A DNA stretch of 64,000 nucleotides, from assembly GCF_949987535.1 (NCBI RefSeq), contig NC_080071.1, positions 24,575,032 to 24,639,031 of the forward strand, in the 5' to 3' direction. Shown in pieces: positions 1 to 10,990 of the stretch. Origin of the DNA: Balaenoptera acutorostrata (Eukaryota; Chordata; Mammalia; Artiodactyla; Balaenopteridae). The notes beneath the pieces were generated by a model that searched no databases, was not told where the DNA came from, and was given only the letters and a program-made list of their open reading frames with translations. Position numbers and translations under genes: made by a program. Numbering within the stretch: position 1 is the stretch's first letter; each line of letters starts with the position of its first letter.

Positions 1-954
1 TCAAATTATTCCCAGGGTGAATATTTCCATAAAAATAATAAACATTAGAAAATCTATCACAATTTTAATCTATTAATTATGCATCAGGGAGAGTATTTTT
101 TAGTCAAAAACAAATCTATTTTAAAATATTTCCTTGTTGACACCAAAACTTTTCAGTTATCACGAGTGACATTAAATAAAACTGATTTATTTTAAAGTTG
201 CTTTTCCATTACAGATTGTGTACTAATATTAGTAAAGAAAAATGTATTTACCTAGAAATGCTTACCTAATGCTAAGTTTCAAGGCACATATCCCCCTATC
301 CTTTTTTTTTTTTTTTAGAGAGATTGTATCGTGGAAAGCAAGTTGTTTTTATTTTCAACCAAATATTTAAAACTGAGGAAAGTAATTTTCTTCCAAATTT
401 AAAAATACTTGTATTTGTCTTTGCAGTATAAGATTTTCAATAGGGCAAGTCTGGTCCAAATCAGTTTATCATATTCTTCATGGGTAATGTAAAAGACACT
501 CCACAATCATATTTCTTGGTTATTAAACTCAACATGCAGAGAAGGGTGTTTGACAGTTTCTCAGCCTTGGAAGTTCATCTGTAAATTCCTTCATGCTTCT
601 GTGTCTTTTTTCTTAGAAACAGGATTTTTAAAATGATTTCCACAAGTATTTCTACAAGTGTAGGCAAATGAGAGATGCCCAGTTCTAATCTTTGTCATAC
701 CACACTGTTTATTTTCTTTCATGGAACACTAAAACTTGGTTCTTATTTAAAGTTTAAATAAGATTCTTTCCTTCAAACTCAAATGCCATATTGTATACTG
801 AAAATAGCACAAAATAAAGGAATTTAAAAAAAAAAAACACCTTTGTGTGAGAAGGGAATTATCTCTTTCTAGAAGAGACTCAAGAAATTGCTACTATTTT
901 CATAGTGTATGATACATATTCATATGTAGGATATCTATTATAATATCTATTATC
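1..954. other. No gene or recognised repeat
   Basis: A/T-rich sequence with no supported exon. It holds a poly(T) run at about 301-316 and a poly(A) run near 827-837, either of which could be the tail of an old retroposed fragment, but I recognise no body next to them. Confidence 0.5.
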
Positions 955-1115
955 ATTTCTTAAAATCATAGAAGTTCAGAACTTTTAAGGACCTTAGAGC
1001 CATCTTGTATAACTAACTCCCTGCATACCCTAGATGGAACAGCAAAAGGCTAGACCTTGCCAGCATTTGAACTCAGAACTCCTGACTCTAGTCAATTATC
1101 CTTTCCTGACAGTAC
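955..1115 (+). repeat. Old MIR/LINE-2-like fragment
   Basis: The order of phrases (a 'catagaagttcagaa' start, 'ggaccttagagccatct', then 'atttgaactcagaactcctgactc') matches a very old, abundant mammalian interspersed repeat of MIR or L2/L3 type. It is heavily diverged, so the subfamily is not resolved. Confidence 0.35.
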
Positions 1116-1299
1116 AAATTTGTGCTACATAGGAATTATCAGTATTAGAGCTGACATTCAATGAGCATCAGTCCCATGTCAGTGACTAGACCAGACCCAC
1201 ATTATCATTTATCAAATGAGATATTTATCTTATTTAAGTTTCTCTGAATCCTTCAGGATAATAACTGTCAGCTTTCAAAAAAATAAAAGTGAATGAAAA

Positions 1300-1790
1300 C
1301 ATATGAAGTATTATTTCTGTAATCTCTCCTACATCCATCTACCTCTTCTACTTTCACTTGCTAATCTAGGCTGTTGACATCATACCTTGATTATCTCAAT
1401 GATCTCTTAACTGAGATCCTGTTTAGAGTATCTCTTCAATTCAGGCTATCCTATGCACCACACCAGGCTGATGTTCTCAAAACTTTGCTTGTACCAATAC
1501 TCTCTTTTGGCATAAATCAATATTCCCTGTGGCTTTCAGAATAAAGTTAAAATTCTTAAGTCTGGCATTCAGAGCTCTCCACTACCTGATGCAAACTTTA
1601 TTTCCAACTTCATTTCTTACTGTTTTCCAATTGGTACATCATAATTGTCTGATCTATTCAATGCATCTTATACATCTCTTGCTCATTTATTCATCTGTAG
1701 GATTCAGTTCCACCTACTGAAATACATTCTCTCCTCTTCATTGATCTAAATTCCATCCATTTTCATGGTTTGCCTCATGACTCATAGTTC
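1300..1790 (+). repeat. LINE-2 fragment, 3' half
   Basis: The segment includes the characteristic L2 stretch 'aaagttaaaattcttaagt' followed by 'ctggcattcagagctctcc', then C/T-rich sequence typical of the L2 3' region. It is ancient and diverged. The 63-codon open frame at 1529-1720 lies inside it and is not a gene. Confidence 0.6.
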
Positions 1791-1861
1791 TTGGGTTCTT
1801 TATTGCATTCTGACAATTATTTTAACCTCTTATAAGCTGCCATTTTCACGAGTTCCCCTCA

Positions 1862-2022
1862 AACATAACTGTACATCAGTATGACTTGCAATGCTAGTAA
1901 AATGCACATTTCCAGGCTCCACTCTAGAAATTCTGATTCAGTAAATCTGAGGTAGGTTCCCAGAATCTGCATTTTTCACAAAAACTGCAGCTGATTTAGA
2001 CTCTGGTGAACCTGTAACCAGG
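1862..2022 (+). mobile_element. MER5A-like non-autonomous hAT-Charlie transposon
   Basis: The order 'gtacatcagtatgactt', 'aaaatgcacatttccagg', 'tctgattcagtaaatctga', then 'gaatctgcattttt' follows MER5A as I remember it. The 3' terminal inverted repeat is missing, and a reverse SINE begins just downstream at about 2035, so the SINE may have landed in or next to it. Confidence 0.55.
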
Positions 2023-2034
2023 TTACAGTTTTGT

Positions 2035-2387
2035 TTTTTGTTTTTTTAAATAAATTTATTTATTTTTGGCTGTGTTGGGTCTTCGTTGCTGTGCACGGGC
2101 TCTCTCTAGTTGTGGAGTGCAGGGGCTACTCTTCGTTGCAGTGTGCAGGCTTCTCATTGCTGTGGCTTCTCTTGCTGTGGAGCATGGGCTCTAGGCACGC
2201 GGGCTTCAGTAGTTGCAGCACACGGGCTCAGTAGTTGTCGCTCATGGGCTCTAGAGCACAGGCTCAGTAGTTGTGGCGCTCAGGCTTAGTTGCTCCACGG
2301 CATGTGGGATCTTCCCGGACCAGGACTCGAACCCGGGTCCCCTGCATTGGCAGGCGGATTCTCAACCACTGCGCCACTAGGGAAGCG
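2035..2387 (-). mobile_element. CHR-type tRNA-derived SINE, older long variant
   Basis: Read on the minus strand it starts near 2387 with a tRNA-like head containing a recognisable box A and a box B (reverse complement of 'ctcgaacccgg' near 2326-2336). It then has the CHR body and an A-rich tail near 2035-2060. The body has an extra 'tcagtagttg' repeat unit compared with the short CHR copies in this window. No convincing TSD is visible. A short direct repeat 'agaaacatcacac' sits just outside the head (about 2389 and 2406). Confidence 0.85.
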
Positions 2388-2483
2388 CAGAAACATCACA
2401 CTTCTAGAAACATCACACAGTAGTTATTGTCTTGTTCATTTACTTCAATCTTAATCACACTCCTTTGCAGGTTGCAGATTTTC

Positions 2484-2886
2484 CATAGACATACCTCGTT
2501 TTATTGCACTTCACTTTATTGTGCTTCACAGATAAACTGCGTTTTTTATAAACTGAAGGTCTGCAGCAACCCTGCATTGAGCAAGTCTATCAGTGCCACT
2601 TTTCCCAGCAGCATTTGCTCACTTTGCGTTTCTGTGTCATATTTTGCTAATTCTTGCAAATTTCAAACTTTTTCATTATTTTTATATTTGTTATGGTGAT
2701 CTGTGATCAGTCATCTTTGATGTTACTATTTGTAATTGTTTTGAGGCACCATGAATCTGGCCCATATAAGACAGCAAACTTAATAGATAAATGTTGTGTG
2801 TGTTCTGACTGCTACCCCATCTCTCTCCTTCTCTCCTCGGGGCTCCCTATTCCCTAAGACACAATACTGAAGTTAGGCCAACTAAT
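2484..2886 (+). mobile_element. Tigger1 DNA transposon, 5' segment
   Basis: The segment begins with the Tigger1 terminal inverted repeat ('gacatacctcgttttattgc' near 2487) and runs through the 5' non-coding part up to 'ttaggccaact'. Tigger1 is a TcMar-family cut-and-paste transposon. It continues at 3288 after an L1 insertion. Open frames at 2427-2857 are translations of this non-coding leader and are not genes. Confidence 0.8.
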
Positions 2887-3287
2887 GTTTGCAACAACAT
2901 GGATAGATCCAGAGGGTATTATGGTTAGTGAAATAAGTCAGAGAGAGAGAGACAAATAATGTATGTTTTCACTTATATGTGGAATCTAAAAAATAAAACA
3001 AACAAATAAATACAACAAAACAGAAACAGACTCACAGACACAGAGAACACACTAGTGGTTACTAAAGGGGAGAGGGTGAGGGGAGAAGCAAAAGAGGGGA
3101 AGGGGATTAAAAGGTACAAACTACTAGATGTAAAATAAATAAGTCACAAGGATGTAATGTACAGAATGTGGAATATAGTCAATATTTTATAACTTTATAT
3201 GGAGTATAATCTATATAAATATCAAATTACCACTCAATATACCTGAAAGTAATACAGTGAGTCAACTATATCTCAATTAAAAATTCA
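2887..3287 (+). mobile_element. L1 3' end inserted in Tigger1
   Basis: 'acatggatagatccagaggg' through 'gaaataagtcagagagag' is the end of L1 ORF2, followed by a 3' UTR ending 'ctcaattaaaaattcataa'. It is 5'-truncated and lies between two Tigger1 segments, so it inserted after Tigger1 was fixed. TSDs are not clear. Confidence 0.7.
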
Positions 3288-3519
3288 TAATAATCCTACA
3301 ATGGCTTTCAAGCATTCAAATGAAAGGAAGAGTAAATGATGCAGTAAACTTCATGGTTGTCTTATTTTAAGAAATTGCCACAGCTACCCTAACTTTCAGC
3401 AGCCATACCCTGATCAGTCAGCAGCCATCAGCATCGAGGCAAGACCCTCCACTAGCAAAAAGAGTCCAACTCACTGAGGCCTCAGATGATGGTTAGTATG
3501 TTTTAGCAATAAAGTATTT
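3288..3519 (+). mobile_element. Tigger1 middle segment with internal deletion
   Basis: The segment passes directly from the beginning of the transposase coding region to its very end. The joint lies at a 12-base motif, 'gaaaggaagagt' (3322-3333), that I recall occurring at both places in the full-length element. Downstream is the end of the transposase gene ('ctcagatgatggttag') and 3' non-coding sequence. This is therefore a non-autonomous derivative with no transposase. Confidence 0.75.
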
Positions 3520-3882
3520 GTGTGTGTGTGTATGCTCAAAAATATTTTTACAGTCATCCCTCAATTTTCCCTGAAAGATTAATCTCATTACAGTACATTT
3601 TTGTATTTAAATTCACAGGCCCTTGGATGTGGACTGTCTTTTTTTTTAATTGAAGAAATAAAGAGAATAATAAAATACTTTATTTCTTCAATTAAAGAAA
3701 AAGACAGTCCACATCCAAGGGCCTATGAATTTACAAAAATGTACTGTAATGGGATTAATCTTTCAGGGAAAATTGAGGGATGACTGTAAAAATATGTATA
3801 GCTGATTCATCTTGTTATAAATCAGAAACTAACACACCACTGTAAAGCAATTATACTCCAATAAAGATGTTTAAAAAAAAAG
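3520..3882 (+). mobile_element. L1-type insertion carrying a long palindrome
   Basis: This 363-bp insertion splits Tigger1 and is flanked by a perfect 9-bp direct repeat, 'aaagtattt' (3511-3519 and 3883-3891). Its right part (about 3797-3882) is a standard L1 3' end ('aactaacacaccactg', 'ctccaataaagatg') with a short A tail. Its left part is a (TG)n tract and then the palindrome at 3541-3795, which is not part of the other L1 3' ends in this window. One retrotransposition therefore appears to have delivered the whole unit, or the palindrome entered the L1 end later. Confidence 0.7.
3541..3795. repeat. Near-perfect 254-bp inverted repeat
   Basis: The left arm (3541-3663) and right arm (3678-3795) are reverse complements with only a few mismatches and small gaps, around a 14-base loop at 3664-3677. 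The outer boundary reads TA-'cagtcatccctc' on the left and 'gagggatgactg'-TA on the right. That form suits a TcMar-type miniature inverted-repeat element with TA target duplication, but the interior matches no family I recognise. A 60-codon open frame across the centre (3601-3783) is a by-product of the palindrome. Confidence 0.85.
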
Positions 3883-3998
3883 AAAGTATTTTAAAATAAG
3901 GTATGTACATTTTTTAGACATACTGATAATGCACATTTAATAGAATACTATGTGTAAACATAACTTTTATTAACACTGGGAAACCAAAATATTCATGT
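3883..3998 (+). mobile_element. Tigger1 3' segment, end missing
   Basis: The Tigger1 3' non-coding region resumes here ('aaggtatgtacattttttag', then 'aacataacttttatt' and 'ctgggaaaccaaa'). It stops before the 3' terminal inverted repeat, so the right end was deleted. Confidence 0.75.
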
Positions 3999-4007
3999 AT
4001 TTAGTAT

Positions 4008-4115
4008 CTGTACCCTCCCATAAAATATAATCTTCTTGAAAGTAGGACTTTATCTTATTCATATCTGAATTCCAACAGTGTCTAAAATATAAGAATTTTA
4101 CTAAATAAGTGATGT
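4008..4115 (+). repeat. LINE-2/MIR-like 3' tail fragment
   Basis: 'aatcttcttgaaagtaggac' and 'tttatcttattcatatctga' resemble the well-known 3' end of L2. It is short and diverged. Confidence 0.35.
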
Positions 4116-4384
4116 TTTTAAGCAAATTGGTGAATAACAGATGAGTGTCTTTCTTGTTTAAATGATTTTCTCCTAGTCACATTTTGAAAACAAGAATAGG
4201 AACTATTAATATTATTTTGTCACAAATTTTTTTGTTTCCGTCCTCAGTTTGAAAAATGTTCCTTCAGCTATAATGGATCATATCACGTTAATAGACGCTA
4301 TGATGCATCATGTCAATCACATTTTTGAGTGAAGGATATTTTCCCTAGCTGCTGGAAGATGCCTTCAAATTCAGTCCTCTTTTA

Positions 4385-4736
4385 GAATTGCCTTGGTTGA
4401 CGAAAATTGCTCCATTTAACTTCATAGTTTCTTCCACGGAAAGACTTATCTACAAAGGGATAAAAAGCCACCCTTGTCCCAAGTTGATACAACTCTGATG
4501 GACCATTACACTTCCAGAACTTCCCATGGTGCCAGCTTGGGCTTTTGTTGGAACTTCCTCCCAGCTCCACTTTCCCTTATGTCTAATCACACTTTATTTC
4601 CTGAATTTCCCTCTACACATGTCGATCCCAAGTGCACTCCGTATAAACCTGCTCCTGCCCATGAATCTCGATCTCAGAGTCAGCTTCCTAAGGCAACCAA
4701 CCTGCTATACTGGTAGTGGTCAGAGAAACCAAGCAC
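4385..4736 (+). repeat. Diverged 5' LTR of an endogenous retrovirus
   Basis: The right end of this segment ('gatcccaagtgcactcc', an A/T-rich poly(A)-signal region, then 'cagagtcagcttcctaaggc') aligns with the segment ending near 8735. The two are roughly two-thirds identical by eye and in the same orientation. The retroviral pol remnant between them makes paired LTRs the best reading. The left boundary is uncertain. Open frames in both directions here are not genes. Confidence 0.5.
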
Positions 4737-6146
4737 TGACTTGAAGTTTGAATCTGGATCACCTATCCCTATCTGGTGATGGAAATGAGGAGTCGTCTAT
4801 CTTTGGCAGTAGGTGAGCACAGACAGTCCCTGAGCACAGAGTAGCAATACAATTATTAAAACTTTCATCAGCAGAAAACTGGAATGTCACACTGTGAAGA
4901 GACTGCATTAGCTTGGGCAACGCATTAGACGTTTGAGAATATGGGTGAAATGGTAACCTCAGGACATTGGAATTGGGTTGCCCTTGATAATCTCTATCAA
5001 CCTTCTGGAAAAAAATATATAACAAGCTAAGAGTGATTAATAAGCAAATTAAAAGCTAAGTATCAAAAGCAGAGAGACTCCTTGGTATAAAGTTCTCATC
5101 TCCTATAGCAAGAGGGCAGAGAGAGCTGAGGACCAGGCCCTGAACCGAAATGTAAGAGTACCAAGCTCCAAAATAAGATTAAATTCCCAGTCAAGGTAGA
5201 TGTGCTATGCTAAGGTTAGGGTCTTTGTCAGGAAAGAATAAGGCAATGACACCTGGAATGGGGATACCTGGGATGATATAGGTAGATCTAAAAATCTTGA
5301 ATCTCCAGATTCCCCTGAACCCTCTGAACTTGTAGAAGTGGCCCATTAACCTTATTAGGATTAAAAATCCCCTTTTTCTACACAAAATGCATGCGTATCT
5401 TTCCTAAAAAGCAACATGTCTTCAGGATCTACCTTCTCCCCACCTTCTTGCCACCAAGAAAATAATTTAGGCAAAAATTTACAACAACCCAGGCAGGGAA
5501 ATGCTAGGTCTACTAAGGGAGAAAAGAGATTAAACTTCAAAGAAACACTTGGACCTGACCAACATGTACCAGTATGAGGTGGAAGAGTATGCTTGAGACT
5601 GGATTCTGAGGGTGCTGAAACAAGAGGGAGGGTAGAAAATAAATTTGGTTGGTACTCTTCAATAATATAGAATGTATCACCCTGGTGAGGACCCCGGGAA
5701 ATGATGTGAACACATGGCTAAGATGACATTTACTAGCATGCCCCTTAGATGGCCATTCTAAGTGAGGTGGCAATGTTAGAAATGTCATGGCAGATACTGG
5801 ACTAAGAGATGAAAGTCTTAGAGATATGGGTATGTTAGCGGGGACATATTATAGAAGGTTAGAAATCCCATTAGACTCTTTTGTTCCATGGGAGGGCCAG
5901 TGGGCTCACCATTTACCAAAACGTTTAATGAATATGCTGGTCAGACTGGTCCCAACATCATTGAGAAGTTCACCTATTGCTTTCCTCCTAGGCCAGGTGA
6001 GTGGAAAATACCATTCCAGAACTGAGATCACCAACAGCACTGGGGATGATAGGATCAAACCCAGTAGAGACCAGGTGGCAGCACATAAGCATCAGAAGGC
6101 AGATGAGTACATTTGCCATAAAGAGCATTAAGACTGCAGTCAAGTC

Positions 6147-6347
6147 CTCAAAGACATAGAAAACAAACTTATGGCTACCAAAGGGAAAGTGGGGGGATAA
6201 ATTAGGAGTTTGGGATTAGCAGATACAAACTACTATATATAAAATAAATGAACAAGTTCCTACTACTATATATAAAATAAATGAACAGGGAAATATATTC
6301 AATATCCTATAATAAAACCATAATGGAAAAGAATATTTAAAAGATTT

Positions 6348-6379
<32 letters not shown>

Positions 6380-6455
6380 ACTGAATCACTTTGCTGTGCA
6401 CCAGAAACTAACACAACATTGTAAATCAACTACACTTCAATTAAAAAAAAAAAAA
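6147..6455 (+). mobile_element. L1 3' end nested in the ERV
   Basis: This is a 5'-truncated L1 tail ('cactttgctgtgcaccagaa', 'caactacacttcaatt', A tail) with an internal (TA)n expansion at about 6346-6380 and a small direct duplication ('ctactatatataaaataaat' near 6230 and 6261). It is flanked by a 16-bp TSD with two mismatches, AGACTGCAGTCAAGTC (6131-6146) and AGATTGGAGTCAAGTC (6456-6471). Confidence 0.85.
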
Positions 6456-7271
6456 AGATTGGAGTCAAGTCAAAGGTCCAAGGAAGACAAGTCACAGAGA
6501 ATTATGGAGATGATTAATAGAATATAGCATCCCAAGGGGAATAATAGACAGGGAGCCAAAAAGTACTATATTACTCAATCTATAAAATCAATGATAAAAA
6601 ATCAGGAAGCTGAGAGTAAGGGTAAATATACTGATAAAAATTCACAATGTCTTAGCCAGTTTCCACCTCAGAGCGAGGTTTTGAACCTCAAACCTAATGA
6701 CTGAAAAAGAGACTAGGTCACCAGGAGAAAGAGCCCTGCCAAGCCCCATCAACTGTACATGACTGCAATTCCCAAGTCTTATCTCAAAGGGACCTTCAGG
6801 TATTTACTAAGGTAACTGTACACCAAGCAAAGAGGGATACCTAACATTTCAAGAACTGTTGGACACCCGTCTGAGATGATATGATACCCTGAGACCTGAA
6901 GTATATTATGGCCCATCTGTTATAGTGGGGTATATGAGGGTAGATAATAAACGGGGTTCTGGCCCAGCCATAGTTCCCAGTGGGCCATTTGCAGACTCAC
7001 CCAACGGTAGTTTCTGGAGTCCCCAAATGTATAATGGTTATATTTGCTGCTTGGCACCGTCCCATATACTAGGTCCTTGGCCTGTGATGTAGGAGCTGTA
7101 AAGGCCAAGTGGATATCTCAGAAACTGCTCCACCTATACTCCTTGCTAGGATAGTAAATAAATCACAATATCCCATGGCAGGAGAATAGCAGAAATTAGC
7201 ATCACCCTTAAATACTAAAAGATGCAAGAGTGACAGCTGTCATCTTTTTTCTGTTTAATACATGTCTTGTC

Positions 7272-7293
7272 CACACACACACACACACACACA
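7272..7293. repeat. (CA)n microsatellite
   Basis: About eleven CA units interrupt the ERV internal region, so the tract arose after the ERV integrated. Confidence 0.9.
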
Positions 7294-7499
7294 AAAAGCA
7301 AAACCAAAGGCAACAAATATTGAAGAATAAAGTGAATTACTGTAAACTCAAGAAAATAGTAGTCCCAATTATTGCTGTGGAGCCAGATGCAGTATATTTG
7401 CTAGAATAAATCTGCATGACCTTAGGAACTTGGTAAGTGGCCATCGATTTGATCTGGTGAATGTTTTCTTTTGTATCTTTGTCAGAAGAAAGGAACAGA

Positions 7500-8170
7500 T
7501 AACAGAATATACTTACAGTTTTGCTCGAGGGCTATGAAAGCTATTCTTTCCTCTGTCATAACATAGTTAGAAGAAATCCAGGGTATCTGAATATCATACG
7601 GCTCCAGTATTATACAAATGATATTATTCTAATTGGACTGAATGAGCAAGAAGTGGCCAGCATGATTAAAGTCTTGGTAAGCCACAGGTACTCCAGAAAG
7701 TACAAAATAAATCCTAGGGAGATTCTGAGGCCCACCAGGTTAATAGTAATTTTGGTGGTTTCTGTGTGCTAGGACATTCTCTCCAAAGTAAAGGACAAAC
7801 TATTGCATCCTGTGCCTCCCACCATGAAGAATGAAACAGTGGCAGGTAGGCCCAGAGGTAGCGTATTAAACACCTGAGGATATAGATAGTGCCTGAAAGG
7901 CTGGCAGTTATGAGTGGATCCCTGAGCAGGAAAGGGCTCTGCAGCAATTCCAGGCTGCAGTACAAGCAACCCTGCTGGCTGGGCTGTGGTCATATGATGT
8001 AGAAAACCCTGTGGTGTTAGAGATATTAGTGGTGGGAAAGGTCATATTGACTTTATGACAAGCCCTAGTGGGAGAATATCATGCAGACCTCTAGGGTTCT
8101 GGAGCAAGGCCATTGCATCTGTAGTCGAGATTTATGGCCTTTGAGAAACATCTCCTGGTGTGCTGTTGGG
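7500..8170 (+). pseudogene. ERV pol remnant (reverse transcriptase to RNase H)
   Basis: The 83-codon frame at 7521-7772 resembles the core of a gammaretrovirus-like reverse transcriptase. The catalytic tetrad position reads Y-T-N-D (7611-7622), so the first aspartate of the usual Y-x-D-D is replaced by asparagine. Downstream sequence up to about 8170 resembles the connection and RNase H part of class I ERV pol, but it is spread over different frames with stops. The surrounding sequence has no intact gag or env. This is old, inactive and mutated at an active-site residue. Assignment is from memory of mammalian ERV pol sequences, so the family is left open. Confidence 0.55.
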
Positions 8171-8445
8171 ACCTGGGGCTAGTAGCTGGGGCTAGTTTAT
8201 CCCACTAATCTTTCTCTTTTAAGCTTCCCTTTCACCAAGAGAAAGAAGATGCTCCTAGAACCTGTAAGAAGTGAATCCAAGTGCTAGAAAGGGTGGATTA
8301 TGGTTAATGTATGATGTACTGCCTAGATCTCCTTTCAGAAAAAAAGGACTTATTATTTTCCTGGCTGTTGGGTGTGATGTCAGAGGATAGTAGTCAACTA
8401 TCAGCATTTTGGTGGGCTATTCTCAGTAGAAGAAAGCTATCTTAG

Positions 8446-8735
8446 CCAAGTTGCACCTCTTTCCAGGTGTGCCTATATCCAATGGCTGAACAGTCTCAGG
8501 ATATAAAGCCTCAGCTCCTTCATCCAAATTTGAGACATCTCTGGAAAACCAGATGAGTTCCAGAGCTATATCTGGGGTGGGCTGAGGTCTGGGGCTTACA
8601 AACTAGTTCAGCTACATTCTCCTGCTTCTTCTCCATATGTTTTGATCCTAAGAGCACTCTCTGATAAATATCCTGCCGATTTCCATTGCAGAGTCGGCTT
8701 CTCAGGGAACCCAGCCTGTGAGACTGTGAGACACA
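8446..8735 (+). repeat. Diverged 3' LTR of the endogenous retrovirus
   Basis: The right end, including 'gatcctaagagcactctc', 'gataaatatcctgccg' and 'gcagagtcggcttctcaggg', matches the end of the 4385-4736 segment in the same order and orientation. The high divergence between the two ends implies a very old integration. Confidence 0.5.
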
Positions 8736-9469
8736 TTGCTTATCCTTCTTTGGCTGACAAATAATAAGCCAAGGACACAAGTGACTGTTTTTCATTGGTT
8801 TCAATAGGAAAGAAAGAGATACTCAATAATCAGGCTGCAATTCCCTCCTTTCTATCTCTTTTTTTCTTCTTTCTTAAACTATAAGTTTCTAATCCTTTTG
8901 CCCTTGAATCAAATTTACATATCTTATCTGAAATTTGTAAGTAGACGAACCTCTCAGACATAAATATTTTCATTTATTTTTTAAAATAATTTTCATCCTC
9001 ATGACTCTGTCTCTCACATATATATATATATTTAATGTATTTCTATGTTTAAAGTATCAGAGGCTGATAAAGACAGTTCCCCCCAAATTTCTCAGTTAAT
9101 TCTGAGTTAACCTGAGGAAGTCATAGTTTTTCATAAATAAAATTGAAATTTTTATACATAAATGTTGTGAGAAATGTGATTACTTTCCCCTTCTGTGAGT
9201 TTTAGAGTGATAATATTTAGGGTATTCATCTAATTATAGATAATATCTAGGAAAAATAATAAAACTAAATATAATGCATGGTTTGTGATTCAAGTCATTG
9301 GTCTAAGAATACTTGTTTTTTTCTATCCTTCCAAAGTCACATTAAAATACTTAAAATAATATTTTCAAGAGAAAAAAGAATATCATTGGGAATCCATGAA
9401 GATAATTCAGAGACATTTCAGGAGCTAGGTAGAGACTGGCAGAGAAATTGGTGCAGATGAAATACCAAA
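8736..9469. other. No gene or recognised repeat
   Basis: A/T-rich sequence with a short (TA)n run at about 9016-9031. The 60-codon frame at 9278-9460 has no recognisable features. Confidence 0.5.
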
Positions 9470-10990
9470 GCACAGTTTTCAAGTTGTGCGCTACGCAATT
9501 CTAGGGGTCTCCATTCACAAAGACTTGTGCCCTGTTCATCCTGCACAACATGCAGAGAGGCCCTGGAGACAAAAACCCAAGATACCTGTGAGTACTAGTT
9601 TTCCCCAGTGATTCCTAAAGGAGTGCTAAATTAAAGCCAACAAAACCTAAGAACAGAAGTGGGCCTTGGGGTCATCAGAAAAATTCATTATATAATTGAT
9701 AAAAAAAATAGCTGAGTGAGTAACTCCCTCCTTTCTCGCACAGGAAAAAGGGAGTGACTGACACTAACTATTTTGCCCTCTGGGTAAAATCCTGATGCAA
9801 ACTAGAGAAAGTCTGTAATCTGTCTGGGGAGGGTTTAAGGTCCTAGGAGAGAGGCACACTGGAGCTTTGGGCAAGTCCTGACTGTCACAGCAGATAAGGT
9901 GTGGGAAACTAAAAAATCCAATCTGCCCTTGATGGAAATAACTTATCCTGCTCCATCTCCAGAGTCAAGCCCTAGTTTTGGCAAGTGCATAGGTCTTCAG
10001 GCTCCCTGCCTACATTAATCAATTTAGTCATTCTATTAATTATAAATGAGCAATCATGACTAAGCAGACAGTTTAAGACAATCAACATCCTGAGTGACAG
10101 TAAAAATAAAACTGCCCAGGAAACAAGTTATTAAAAGAAAAAAGGTAATTAAAATATATAATTAATAATTTCATAGATTTTCAAATGGTACTGCATTTTT
10201 TCAAATAAACCAGGATGACATGATAAAGAAAAGAAAATCAAAGGAAAATGTAAAGTTCTTGAAGGGTTTTGCTTTCAAAAACAAAGAGAGCGAATTTTCT
10301 GATTAATAAAATAACTGAAGACCAAATAAGTGATCTGAATTAAAGAAGTTTCTTAGAATATACAATAAAAAGATAAAGTGCAGAAATATACAAGAAAAGT
10401 TACAATATGTGGAGGATAGACTCAAAAGATATAGAAAATAGAGTGTAGAAAATAGGGTTAACAGAAGAGAGAAAACATTTAAGAACTAACAGAAAATTTT
10501 CTAAACTGAAGAACAGTATAAATATTTAAGTTGGAAAGGACCCATGGAATTAGTGGAAAAATTACAAAGAAACCCACACCTTGATAAATCCTGAAAGATT
10601 CAAGAGAGAGAAAGTGGGAGAGTAAAAAAAACATATTTCAAGAAATAAAAATCACATTTACCTCAGACTTTTCATCAGCAATACTGAATAAAGATAATTG
10701 AGTAATACTTTCAAATTCTAAGCCTACAGTTCTATACCTAGCCAAATTATTAATCAAGTGTGAGAAGAAAATAAAACTTGGGGACATTCAGGAACTCAGA
10801 AAACTTCTAATAGTCAGTTCATTTTAACACCTCTTACTGAGGTGGCCTATAATTCCCATTGGTATGTGTCTTCCCTACTACAAGTAATAAAACCAACTTG
10901 TTCAGCAGCAGGTGTGTTCTTGGTGATCCAAGAAGTATTACATAGGATAGAAAAAAAGACATTTGAAATTACCCAGAAGAAATGAAGGAC
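9470..10990 (+). mobile_element. Ancient L1 fragment, 5' UTR and ORF1 region
   Basis: The G/C-richer leader (9480-10020) followed by A-rich text such as 'tcagacttttcatcagcaat' (about 10663) resembles the 5' UTR and ORF1 end of an old L1M-type element on the plus strand. It is heavily degraded, with no usable reading frame. The boundaries are approximate. Confidence 0.45.

Larger units (their letters stand above)
4737..8445 (+). mobile_element. Decayed class-I-like endogenous retrovirus, internal region
   Basis: This is the interior between two diverged LTR-like ends. Only the pol part (7500-8170) is recognised with some confidence. The upstream 2.5 kb would be the gag and protease region by position but is too decayed to read. 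The open frame at 5787-6131 shows no domain I can name. Less than 300 bp separates the end of the RNase H-like part from the 3' LTR, so there is no room for env. A later L1 3' end (6147-6455) interrupts it. The copy is many-times broken and cannot be functional. Confidence 0.5.

Noticed and set aside
5787..6131. 114-codon frame as an ERV gag or host gene
   Set aside because: It lies in the ERV interior, but I see no capsid or zinc-knuckle motif. I left it inside the ERV entry without a name.
7272..7293. CRISPR-like or prokaryotic repeat array
   Set aside because: It is a plain CA microsatellite. Nothing in the window has spacer-repeat structure, operons or other bacterial features.
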